Part shown: in pieces, positions 37,757 to 43,660 of the stretch
Layout of the letters: each line of letters starts with the position of its first letter
Numbering within the stretch: the stretch's first letter is position 1
Assembly: GCF_014822185.1 (NCBI RefSeq)
Contig: NZ_QVLR01000107.1
Location: 62,001-126,000, forward strand
Direction: 5' to 3'
Source: Azoarcus sp. Aa7
GTDB lineage: Bacteria; Pseudomonadota; Gammaproteobacteria; Burkholderiales; Rhodocyclaceae
DNA: 64,000 bases
Made by a program: the position numbers and the translations under genes
Notes under the pieces: model-generated
What the model saw: only the letters and a program-made list of their open reading frames with translations
Told to the model about the DNA's origin: nothing
Databases searched by the model: none

Positions 37757-38215
37757 GTGGCAAGTTATGACAAACCCAAGCTGATCGGCATGCTGGAGGC
37801 ACGCAATGCCGCCTTCGTGCAGATCCGCGACATCTCCGACCGCTTGCGCGTCGCGCGGGCCTCGGTCGACAAGTGGAAATCGCACATCCGGATCGCTGCC
37901 AGCCAGTTCGGTGCGTCAGCGGTCGGCGTCGATCACCTGCTCGGCCTGCCTCTCGAGGAGGCGCTGCGACTGAGTCAGGAAGAAGTCGAGTCGTACGAAG
38001 TCGAAGAGCGCAACGGCGTCCGGAAGTATCTAACTGGCGTGAATCTGCAGAACTTCCAGTCGTACCTCAATGCCAGGTCCGCGTTGGAGCATCTGCAGCG
38101 CCAGTACGATGCCGCGCAGGCCGACATCGAGGCGCGCTTCGGCATCGTCCCCAAGCTCGTGGAGGCTGTCGAGCGCTGGGGCTTCAAGAATCCGCGAACG
38201 GAGGTGGGGCTGTGA
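37757..38215 (+). CDS. Unknown protein (152 aa)
   Basis: I start at the GTG at 37757 because a GGAG site lies 9 bases upstream (37744-37747); ATG codons at 37730 and 37742 are alternatives in the same frame. The protein is helical, Gln/Glu-rich (ALEHLQRQYDAAQADIEARF), with an acidic middle (SQEEVESYEVEE). Overlaps the next gene at GTGA. Not recognised. Confidence 0.6.
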   Translation: MASYDKPKLIGMLEARNAAFVQIRDISDRLRVARASVDKWKSHIRIAASQFGASAVGVDHLLGLPLEEALRLSQEEVESYEVEERNGVRKYLTGVNLQNFQSYLNARSALEHLQRQYDAAQADIEARFGIVPKLVEAVERWGFKNPRTEVGL

Positions 38216-38919
38216 GCACCAAACTGCACACGGATGTGGAGAAGATCCGCGCCGAGATTGCGCGCGTTCGTGACGAACTCGAATGGCTCGAAAGTGCCCG
38301 CATCCCCCGCGACGAGCTGAAGGCACGGGCCACCGAGCGTATCCGCGCAGCGGCCGAGAGGTTCGACGGGGATCTCGCGCTTCATCAGATGGCATACCCG
38401 CAGGGGTCGCGTGCCGAACTGCTGACGGTCGCTGTGCCGGCCAGCCAGGGCACGGTCAAGAACGTCGAGCTCGCACCGCTTCTGAGCTGGCTGATGGGCG
38501 TCGACACGCTGATCGGGCTCGTGCATGGCAGGATCGACGCCATGGACTACCGCCCCGGCCCGCCGCTGGCCGAGCGCCCCGCCCGCCTGGCCGAGCTGCG
38601 CACAGAGCTGCGCGCGCTCGAGGAGCGCGAAGAGGCGACGATCGTCCGCGCCGAGGCCGATGGTGTCCTCATCCCGCGCCGCATCGACGCTGACCCGGAA
38701 GCGGTGCTCGGCTACAAGCCGAACGGCGAGATGGCAGAAGGAATCAAGTTCGGCAGCGCGCCGCTTGGGCCGCAGGGTGCGATCAACGCCGAACAGCCGA
38801 CTGCCGCCGTCACGGCGCCCGCAGCGCCGGCCTACGCCCGCCACGCAGCCCCCCAATCGATGGGTCCGGCCGCGTCTGCGCGAGCTCCGCTGAACGTCGC
38901 CAGCCGCTTCCGGCGCTGA
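38212..38919 (+). CDS. Unknown protein with coiled coil (235 aa)
   Basis: Starts at the GTG at 38212, overlapping the preceding stop. The N-terminal 60 residues are helical and charged (VEKIRAEIARVRDELEWLES), and a second helical stretch lies at about 125-160 (ARLAELRTELRALEEREEAT). The C-terminal part is a low-complexity Ala/Pro-rich tail ending VASRFRR. No domain recognised. It may be structural or regulatory. Confidence 0.6.
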   Translation: MSTKLHTDVEKIRAEIARVRDELEWLESARIPRDELKARATERIRAAAERFDGDLALHQMAYPQGSRAELLTVAVPASQGTVKNVELAPLLSWLMGVDTLIGLVHGRIDAMDYRPGPPLAERPARLAELRTELRALEEREEATIVRAEADGVLIPRRIDADPEAVLGYKPNGEMAEGIKFGSAPLGPQGAINAEQPTAAVTAPAAPAYARHAAPQSMGPAASARAPLNVASRFRR

Positions 38920-38933
38920 CCATGGAGACGACC

Positions 38934-39299
38934 ATGACTACCACCCACGACCCGTATCGGTCGGAGCGCGAGGAATACACCCGGTGGCTCGCCGACCCGG
39001 GGAACGCCGAAGCAGAGGGTCGGGAGCACATCCAAGCGGCGCTCGACCGCCTTCCGCCCCCACTTGGCGCGGCTGCTGCCGCGGCTGCCCCTGCCGCCGC
39101 TCCGGTCGCCGTCGTTTCGGTCGCGGAGAGCTGGGACCGCGCCTTCGCCGCGGCACAGGCGAACTCGGCGCCGTACGCTGCACCCGTGGCGGCGCATGTT
39201 GCTGCGCAGGGGCTCGGGCAGACCCAGCCTGCCGCAGCCGCAGAAGACCCGCACGGCTGGGACCGGGCATTCGCCCGTGCTGCCTCCGACCGTTCCTGA
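38934..39299 (+). CDS. Unknown Ala-rich protein (121 aa)
   Basis: I start at the ATG at 38934, which has GGAG six bases upstream; the ATG at 38922 is possible. The protein opens TTTHDPYRSEREEYTRWLAD and has an Ala/Pro-rich middle with a repeated WDRAFA motif (SWDRAFAAA at about 59 and GWDRAFARA at about 108). The repeated motif suggests two short linear binding units. Not recognised. Confidence 0.5.
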   Translation: MTTTHDPYRSEREEYTRWLADPGNAEAEGREHIQAALDRLPPPLGAAAAAAAPAAAPVAVVSVAESWDRAFAAAQANSAPYAAPVAAHVAAQGLGQTQPAAAAEDPHGWDRAFARAASDRS

Positions 39300-39312
39300 A
39301 AGCATGAATACG

Positions 39313-39351
39313 CCCCGCGCTGCGAGAGCGGCCGCCCATAGCGGCGCGGGG
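39313..39351. repeat. Inverted repeat in a 188-bp gap
   Basis: CCCCGCGC (39313-39320) pairs with GCGCGGGG (39344-39351), an 8-bp stem with a 23-nt loop. No T-run follows. It could end the upstream transcript or pause it. The gap 39300-39487 also holds a 31-codon ORF (39304-39399) that I do not support. Confidence 0.35.
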
Positions 39352-39487
39352 TTGGTGCTAGACACCATGGGCGGCCACCGGGCGCACACGACGGGCTGAC
39401 GTGTGCGCAAGGCGGGATACCGGGCACTCGGACTGTTGCGACCGAGCGATCAACACCCGCCAACTCTTTCGCCTGGAGATCAGCCGC

Positions 39488-39775
39488 ATGAGTACCGAAC
39501 TGCGCGAACACGGCCGCGAGATCTCCCGCGCGCGGGCATTGATGACCTTGGCGCACGTTGCCGCCTTCGAACGCCTCGACGCATGCCGGCAGCTCATCGC
39601 CCTGGGCGCCCCGCCCGAGGCCTCGCTCGCCGTGCTCGACCAGCTGCGCCCCGACCCCTATCCAGAGCGCGAAGCCGGCATTCAGGCCGAGCGCGGGCGC
39701 ATCCTGGCGATCCTGGACCGTCCCGGCGCGGCGACCGATCCCGCCGAGACGCTGCGGCTGATCGAGGCCGGGTGA
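39488..39775 (+). CDS. Unknown helical protein (95 aa)
   Basis: ATG at 39488 with GGAG upstream. The protein is mainly helical (REHGREISRARALMTLAHVA; PEREAGIQAERGRILAILDR), charged and without Cys or membrane segments. Not recognised. The stop overlaps the start of a 24-codon ORF by one base. Confidence 0.6.
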   Translation: MSTELREHGREISRARALMTLAHVAAFERLDACRQLIALGAPPEASLAVLDQLRPDPYPEREAGIQAERGRILAILDRPGAATDPAETLRLIEAG

Positions 39776-39849
39776 TGAGCGACGAGTACGAGAAACCCAG
39801 CCGCCAGAACCGCCGCCAGAAACGGGGGTGGCAGCGCAAGCGCCAATGA
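39775..39849 (+). CDS. Possible 24-aa Arg-rich micropeptide gene
   Basis: ATG at 39775 shares a base with the preceding stop, and the stop overlaps the next gene at ATGA, so it sits exactly between two coupled genes. The peptide is very basic (PSRQNRRQKRGWQRKRQ), as in RNA-binding peptides. The size is below what can be proven by sequence; it may only be a spacer that carries ribosomes to the next start. Confidence 0.35.
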   Translation: MSDEYEKPSRQNRRQKRGWQRKRQ

Positions 39850-40163
39850 CCCGCCTGTGCCCCTGCTGCGGATTCCCCGCGCAGCCGGCGCTCATATCCT
39901 TCGGCCGCTTCAACGACAAGGCTCTCGTGATGGGCTTCTGCCGGCGCTGCGTCGCCGCCAACGAACGCCTGCCGCTCTCGACCGAGCAGAAGCGAACGAA
40001 CGCAGCTGCCGCACGCGCAGCGGCAAATCCGGGTCGCTACTTCGCTGCGATCCTGCCCGACCTGGGAGCAGCGCAGCTTGCGGCCGGGCTGCTCGCGCAT
40101 CCAGTGCATGCTGAAGACGCTGCGCGCGCCCTCGGGTGGATAGATGAGAAATCCCGTGTCTGA
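39846..40163 (+). CDS. Zinc-ribbon protein (105 aa)
   Basis: The protein begins MTRLCPCCGFP and has a second pair CRRC about 25 residues later, so a four-Cys zinc ribbon is likely. The rest is helical and Ala-rich, ending HAEDAARALGWIDEKSRV. A related end (VDDAARALRWA) is found as a remnant at about 41.1 kb. Start ATG 39846 overlaps the preceding stop. Function unknown. Confidence 0.65.
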   Translation: MTRLCPCCGFPAQPALISFGRFNDKALVMGFCRRCVAANERLPLSTEQKRTNAAAARAAANPGRYFAAILPDLGAAQLAAGLLAHPVHAEDAARALGWIDEKSRV

Positions 40164-40169
40164 CTGTTT

Positions 40170-40199
40170 TTGCAATCGGTTGCAATCGGTTGCAATCGG
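40170..40199 (+). repeat. Three tandem copies of TTGCAATCGG
   Basis: Three exact 10-bp units follow the zinc-ribbon gene directly. The 10-bp period equals about one helical turn, so a protein could bind all three on one face of the DNA. They could be operators or a second iteron-like site. Confidence 0.8.
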
Positions 40200-40280
40200 C
40201 GCGCGCTTGATCCGGTGGGGCCAGCGAGGCGAGCCCTCAGTGATCCGGATAACGCCTTGTTAGAAGGTGACATTTGCTCG

Positions 40281-40324
40281 TGCGTAAGTGCAACAGTGGT
40301 TGCGCTGCGGAAAACTCTTACGCA
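40281..40324. repeat. Nested inverted repeat
   Basis: TGCGTAAG (40281-40288) pairs with CTTACGCA (40317-40324), and inside it GCAAC (40290-40294) pairs with GTTGC (40299-40303) around a 4-nt loop. The structure lies between the tandem repeats and the next gene and may be a protein- or strand-specific signal. Confidence 0.5.
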
Positions 40325-40341
40325 TACTTAACATCAAACAA

Positions 40342-40366
40342 AAGCCGCCAACCGAAGCGGCTTTTT
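40342..40366 (+). terminator. Rho-independent terminator
   Basis: AAGCCGC (40342-40348) pairs with GCGGCTT (40357-40363), with an 8-nt loop, and a T-run ending at 40366. It would end the long element operon before the last two genes, which therefore may have their own promoter. Confidence 0.7.
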
Positions 40367-40388
40367 GTACAAGAACTCGGGAGAAGTC

Positions 40389-40583
40389 ATGCAAACGAAG
40401 CGTAACCTCATCACGCGCGATATGGTCGTGCGGGCGAACGAGGCAATGGTGAAGAACCGCACCGCGAACGTTGCAGGCCTGCCTACTAAGGTCGTCGCTG
40501 TTATCCGCGAGACCAAGGTTACCCGCGAGGAAATGAACCGCGCGTTCGCCGAAGCACGTCGCGCAGTCGAGGCCGACGCCTGA
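40389..40583 (+). CDS. Unknown small basic protein (64 aa)
   Basis: ATG at 40389 with GGAG eight bases upstream. The protein is basic with a pattern MQTKRNLITRDMVVRANEAM and TKVTREEMNRAF, helical, no Cys. Lies downstream of a terminator and 4 bp before the next gene, so these two form a separate unit. Not recognised; small regulators and antitoxins have such a profile, but there is no specific evidence. Confidence 0.55.
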   Translation: MQTKRNLITRDMVVRANEAMVKNRTANVAGLPTKVVAVIRETKVTREEMNRAFAEARRAVEADA

Positions 40584-40587
40584 CCTT

Positions 40588-41112
40588 ATGGCAGAGGGCC
40601 TGCCGCAGACACCTCAATACAGCTGGATTTACAAGGATCTCGTCGAGGACGAAGGCGATATCATCGGCGCCATTGCCTATTCGATCTACAAGTCGCGAAA
40701 GATTGAATATATCCGGCAGTTTGAAGATGAGCACGGGCGGTCCCCGAACGATGACGAACTCGCGGAGTTCAATCGCGCTGCGAAGCTGCCTGGGCAGCTC
40801 GAGGATTACAGGGACAAGGCCGAGCGCTACATCGATGAGTTCCTCGAAGCCGTCCTCGCGGAACGAATTCGCGTAGCCGAGCAGGAACTGCTGCAGTCTC
40901 GATTCATCAAGGAAATTCGCCCTAAATGGTGGCGTGGCATCGTGGACAACGTCGTGGCGGCGGTACTTACGTCGGCTCTGACGGTGGTGCTGCTCATCTT
41001 CCTCTGGGTGCAGGCGGTCGGAACCGATCGGTTGATGTCTGATATCCTGAATCATTATTTCCCCCGGTCGGATAAGTCCGCTGAGATCAGCGGACATCCA
41101 TCCGTGCGTTGA
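40588..41112 (+). CDS. Unknown protein with one C-terminal transmembrane helix (174 aa)
   Basis: The soluble N-terminal 115 residues are acidic and helical (DEHGRSPNDDELAEFNRAA), followed by a single transmembrane segment at about 121-143 (VAAVLTSALTVVLLIFLWVQA) and a short tail. There is no signal peptide, so it is probably tail-anchored in the inner membrane. With the 64-aa gene it forms a two-gene set at the end of the element, a frequent location for cargo such as toxin-antitoxin or defence pairs. Function unknown. Confidence 0.65.
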   Translation: MAEGLPQTPQYSWIYKDLVEDEGDIIGAIAYSIYKSRKIEYIRQFEDEHGRSPNDDELAEFNRAAKLPGQLEDYRDKAERYIDEFLEAVLAERIRVAEQELLQSRFIKEIRPKWWRGIVDNVVAAVLTSALTVVLLIFLWVQAVGTDRLMSDILNHYFPRSDKSAEISGHPSVR

Positions 41113-41293
41113 CGACGCTGCCCGCGCCCTTAGGTGGGCCGGGGGGAGTTCTGCGTGCGCATCGGCTTGCCAGCACTCCAGCGCGGCAGCTCGCATGAGT
41201 CGAGATTACGGGCGCAGGCGCGGAGATTGGTGCAGCGCAAGGCCGATCCATTCTGCCGCCACACCGACGGCCTGCCGGCTCTATCAAGGCTGA
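41096..41293 (+). pseudogene. Remnant similar to the C-terminus of the 39846 zinc-ribbon gene
   Basis: Bases 41108-41139 match 40110-40141 at 25 of 32 positions, and the differences are mostly at third positions, so both once coded for protein (VDDAARALRWA and AEDAARALGWI). The frame runs on to a stop at 41291-41293 without recognisable sequence. This is a frayed copy of the end of that gene family. The rest of the 418-bp gap (41113-41530) holds the arm-like sites and attR, and I see no other gene in it. Confidence 0.35.
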
Positions 41294-41354
41294 ACCTCGA
41301 AGTGCTGGAACTGCTCCGAGTGACCTTCATTGGCGCACGAATCGGGTGCTTGTC

Positions 41355-41413
41355 ACGGTAAAATTGTCATACGGCCGCAAACTCGAAGGGACCTACGGTA
41401 ACTCTGACGGTAA
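41355..41413. promoter_or_regulatory. Candidate integrase arm-type sites, right side
   Basis: ACGGTAA occurs at 41355-41361, 41395-41401 and 41407-41413; the last two are 12 bp apart. The motif is shared with TGACGGTAAC and related sites near the integrase. They lie within about 130 bp of attR, where arm sites of a P4-type integrase would be expected. Confidence 0.45.
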
Positions 41414-41471
41414 GCGGAAAAATCGAATCGCCTATGCTGCTTGTGGGTGCTGGTGTTGATGGGTTTTTGGT

Positions 41472-41484
41472 AGTCCCGTTCCCG
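41472..41484 (+). repeat. attR core
   Basis: AGTCCCGTTCCCG matches the core in tRNA-Leu. The sequence continues CACCA, one G short of the GCACCA at the tRNA, so this displaced tRNA end has lost a base. Confidence 0.78.
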
Positions 41485-41530
41485 CACCACGCGCCAACGG
41501 GCATGCCTTTGCCCCAGTCCGGAAGTTCAC

Positions 41531-41992
41531 GTGATCGTTCTCAATCTCAGCTGCGACCATGAGCACCTGTTCGAGGGCTGGTTTGCCTCGTCGGCGGCCT
41601 ATGACGAGCAGCGCGAGCGGGGATTGGTGTCCTGCCCGGTGTGCGCATCGACCACGATTTCGCGGCGCCCCAGCGCGCCGTATGTGAACACGGGGGCGTC
41701 TGCCCCGGTTCCGGAGAGAAAATCCAGCTTGCCGGCCGGTGCCGACGCGGCGCCAGCTGCTTCGGTGGCGCCGGACGCCAATGTGCTTGCGGCGGCGATG
41801 GCGATGCTGCGCCGTCTCGGTCGGGAGTCGGAGGACGTGGGCGATCGCTTCGCCGACGAAGCGCGCCGCATCCATCATGGCGATAGCGAGGCGCGCAATA
41901 TCCGCGGCCGTGCGACGCGCGATGACGTCAGCGAGCTGGTGGACGAAGGCATCGCTGTACTGCCCTTACCTGCGGACGAGGACCTGCACTGA
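41531..41992 (+). CDS. DUF1178 family protein
   Basis: The 153-aa protein has the family start IVLNLSCDHEHLFEGWF and a two-Cys knuckle (SCPVCASTTISRRPSAP), with a Ser/Ala-rich linker and a helical C-terminal part (RFADEARRIHHGDSEARNIR) that ends with the typical DDVSELVDEGIAVLPLP. The family is common in alpha- and betaproteobacteria, has unknown function, and may bind zinc. GTG start. It is the first chromosomal gene beyond attR. Confidence 0.85.
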   Translation: MIVLNLSCDHEHLFEGWFASSAAYDEQRERGLVSCPVCASTTISRRPSAPYVNTGASAPVPERKSSLPAGADAAPAASVAPDANVLAAAMAMLRRLGRESEDVGDRFADEARRIHHGDSEARNIRGRATRDDVSELVDEGIAVLPLPADEDLH

Positions 41993-42019
41993 GGGCAGCG
42001 TCTGCGCGTCGGCTGGTCG

Positions 42020-43234
42020 TCAGCAGCGTGCCTGGATCAGAGGAATCCACATTTCGTCGGGCGTGAGCCCGCCGTGAACGCCGATCATCGCGTGTTCCTG
42101 TTCGCCCGGAACATGGTCGCGAATCGTCCAGCCCGGTTCCATCAGTAGCGCATGAGTTCCGATGCGCTCTTGCAGTCGCCGATGAGGTTTGCCCGGACCG
42201 AAGACGCCGAGGCCGATCAAGTCGTCCGAACGCGCGGCGATCGCTTTTCCTGTTAGATACTCGCGTGCCAGCAGCTCGAAATCGCGTTCCGCTCCGCGGC
42301 GCACGGAGCAAAAAGCGGCACGCCGTTCGCCGAACAGCGGGGCTGCCAGCATGGTTTGCAGTCCGGGCAGGGTGGCCAGATCGATCACGCGCTCCGGCGG
42401 CGAGTCGATGAAGCCGTGATCGGCCGTGAGGACGATGTCGGTACCGCTCCCGTGCAGTCGTTCGAGGAGCTGCCCGAAGGCCGCGTCGATGCGCTCGAAG
42501 TGAGTGATGACCTCCTTCGAGTTGCAGCCGTAGGCGTGGCTGAGGCCGTCGAAGGTCGGGTAGTAGGCATGCACGAGGACGGGGTCGCTTCCGCTCTCCC
42601 TGATCGCCCCGGCGATTGTGTCGATCATTCCCTGCAGACCCTTGTAGCCCAGGGTGCTTGCTCCGCGGCTGTGACGGCGCGAGTAGGGTGTGAATGCCAG
42701 TTCACGGGGCGAGACGAAGATCGCAGGACGCTTGCGGCGCTGGAAGAGTGTGCGATAGGCGAAGAGCCGGGGCACGGCCAGCGGGCCCCGCAGGGGGGCG
42801 CCGCCGCGCCGGATGGCTGGCAGCGGTGCGATGACGCCGCCGAAGCGCCGGTCGTGGATGAACCACCCCGTCAGGCCATGGCATGCGGGTGCGAGACCCG
42901 TCATCGTCGTCGTGACGGCACTTGCGGTGGTGCTCGGAAATACGGAGGTGAGGCGGCCCGTCCGGTGAGCGAGGAGTGCTCCGCTGGCACTGGTGCGCTG
43001 CAGGAACATGTCGCCAAGGCCGTCGATGAGGATGAAGACGAGCTTGCGCGGGGCGCTCTCCGTGCCAAGGGGTGCGGACGGTCCGGGTGCGTGCCAGGGG
43101 CGGCCATCGAGATAAGTCCCCACGCTGCGCGCCAGCCCGAACAGGCCGCCGTCGCGATAGTCGGGAAGCACGGCATTCTGCGGCAACTCGATGCGTGGCC
43201 GATCGGAGGGCGCTCGTCGCCGGGAGGGGGACAT
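42020..43234 (-). CDS. Alkaline-phosphatase-superfamily protein (type I phosphodiesterase/nucleotide pyrophosphatase)
   Basis: 404 aa. The metal and nucleophile region is VFILIDGLGDMF followed by SVFPSTTASAVTTTMTG (Thr nucleophile region), the second metal site is in LTADHGFID, and a third ligand is in IGVHGGLTPDEMWIPL. These match phosphodiesterase/phosphopentomutase-like enzymes. No signal peptide is evident, so it is probably cytoplasmic. The substrate is unknown. It lies downstream of the tRNA cluster on the same strand, and a terminator separates them. Confidence 0.82.
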   Translation of the reverse strand: MSPSRRRAPSDRPRIELPQNAVLPDYRDGGLFGLARSVGTYLDGRPWHAPGPSAPLGTESAPRKLVFILIDGLGDMFLQRTSASGALLAHRTGRLTSVFPSTTASAVTTTMTGLAPACHGLTGWFIHDRRFGGVIAPLPAIRRGGAPLRGPLAVPRLFAYRTLFQRRKRPAIFVSPRELAFTPYSRRHSRGASTLGYKGLQGMIDTIAGAIRESGSDPVLVHAYYPTFDGLSHAYGCNSKEVITHFERIDAAFGQLLERLHGSGTDIVLTADHGFIDSPPERVIDLATLPGLQTMLAAPLFGERRAAFCSVRRGAERDFELLAREYLTGKAIAARSDDLIGLGVFGPGKPHRRLQERIGTHALLMEPGWTIRDHVPGEQEHAMIGVHGGLTPDEMWIPLIQARC

Positions 43235-43253
43235 GAAGATGGGCGGCAGAAAG

Positions 43254-43287
43254 ACAAAAAGGGAAGGTGCATCGGCACCTTCCCTTT
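43254..43287 (-). terminator. Terminator of the tRNA-Gly/Cys/Gly operon
   Basis: A perfect stem of ten bases (GGGAAGGTGC 43261-43270 / GCACCTTCCC 43275-43284), extended by AAA/TTT, with a 4-nt loop. On the minus strand it is followed by TTTTTGTCTTT. Confidence 0.85.
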
Positions 43288-43296
43288 GTCAATTAC

Positions 43297-43372
43297 TGGA
43301 GCGGGAAACGAGTCTCGAACTCGCGACCTCAACCTTGGCAAGGTTGCGCTCTACCAACTGAGCTATTCCCGC
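43297..43372 (-). tRNA. tRNA-Gly (anticodon GCC), distal copy
   Basis: 76 nt including encoded CCA. Minus strand begins GCGGGAATAGCTCAG; anticodon GCC in CTTGCCAAG; T-arm GTTCGAG; 3' end CCCGCTCCA. Identical to the copy at 43525. Confidence 0.95.
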
Positions 43373-43381
43373 GTGTACTTC

Positions 43382-43455
43382 TGGAGGCGCGAGCCGGAGT
43401 CGAACCGACCTACACGGATTTGCAATCCGGTGCATAACCGCTTTGCTATCGCGCC
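43382..43455 (-). tRNA. tRNA-Cys (anticodon GCA)
   Basis: 74 nt including CCA. Minus strand begins GGCGCGATAGC and ends GCGCCTCCA; anticodon GCA in ATTGCAAAT. It lies between the two tRNA-Gly copies. Confidence 0.95.
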
Positions 43456-43494
43456 AGTTGTCTGCTCTGACTCCCGATACGCCTCGATCGGGTG

Positions 43495-43516
43495 AAAAGG
43501 CTTTACGGAGCCTTTT
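43495..43516. repeat. Processing-type hairpin between tRNA-Gly and tRNA-Cys
   Basis: AAAAGGCT (43495-43502) pairs with AGCCTTTT (43509-43516) over a 6-nt loop. It is not followed by a T-tract beyond the stem, so I read it as an RNase processing stem rather than a terminator. Confidence 0.45.
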
Positions 43517-43524
43517 CGAGAATC

Positions 43525-43600
43525 TGGAGCGGGAAACGAGTCTCGAACTCGCGACCTCAACCTTGGCAAGGTTGCGCTCTACCAACTGAGCTATTCCCGC
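43525..43600 (-). tRNA. tRNA-Gly (anticodon GCC), proximal copy
   Basis: 76 nt including CCA, identical in sequence to the copy at 43297. It is the first gene of the operon, with a consensus promoter just upstream. Confidence 0.95.
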
Positions 43601-43611
43601 GAAAGACCGCC

Positions 43612-43639
43612 ATTATAGGTCGTAATCTGGCGGTGTCAA
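43612..43639 (-). promoter_or_regulatory. Consensus sigma-70 promoter of the tRNA operon
   Basis: On the minus strand: TTGACA (43639-43634), 16-bp spacer, TATAAT (43617-43612). Both hexamers are perfect. The -10 ends 11 bp before the tRNA-Gly gene, giving a very short leader. Confidence 0.85.
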
Positions 43640-43660
43640 CTGCCTCCTGAGAGCTCGTTT

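Larger units (their letters stand above)
29682..41484 (+). mobile_element. 11.8-kb integrative element in tRNA-Leu(UAA); phage-satellite-like
   Basis: Boundaries are a 13-bp direct repeat, AGTCCCGTTCCCG, in the tRNA T-arm/acceptor (29682-29694) and at 41472-41484. Its genes, all on the plus strand, are a P4-type integrase, two unknown accessory genes, an AlpA-like regulator, an SSB-like protein, a RepA-like ATPase, a zinc/TubC-type gene, two Nu1/DUF1441-like genes and a series of small unknown genes. I see no capsid, tail, portal, large terminase, relaxase or mating-pair gene. That points to a phage satellite or a mobilizable genomic island rather than a full prophage or ICE. Gene density is phage-like, with many 4-bp overlaps. 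Confidence 0.88.

Noticed and set aside
39304-39399. 31-codon ORF in the gap before the 39488 gene
   Set aside because: No ribosome binding site; it lies across the inverted repeat and has no coding signs.
40245-40300. Integron attC-like sequence (TAACGCC and TTGTTAGAA)
   Set aside because: The short TAAC/GTTA palindrome lacks the conserved RYYYAAC...GTTRRRY boxes at proper spacing, and there is no integron integrase.
41134-41361. 75-codon ORF before attR
   Set aside because: No ribosome binding site or recognisable sequence, and it overlaps the gene-end remnant in another frame.
29682-41484. Complete prophage
   Set aside because: No capsid, portal, tail, lysis or large terminase gene is seen, and 11.8 kb is too short.
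29682-41484. CRISPR array or known restriction/CBASS/retron system in the element
   Set aside because: No repeat-spacer pattern, methyltransferase, cyclase or reverse transcriptase motif was seen in any of the element proteins.
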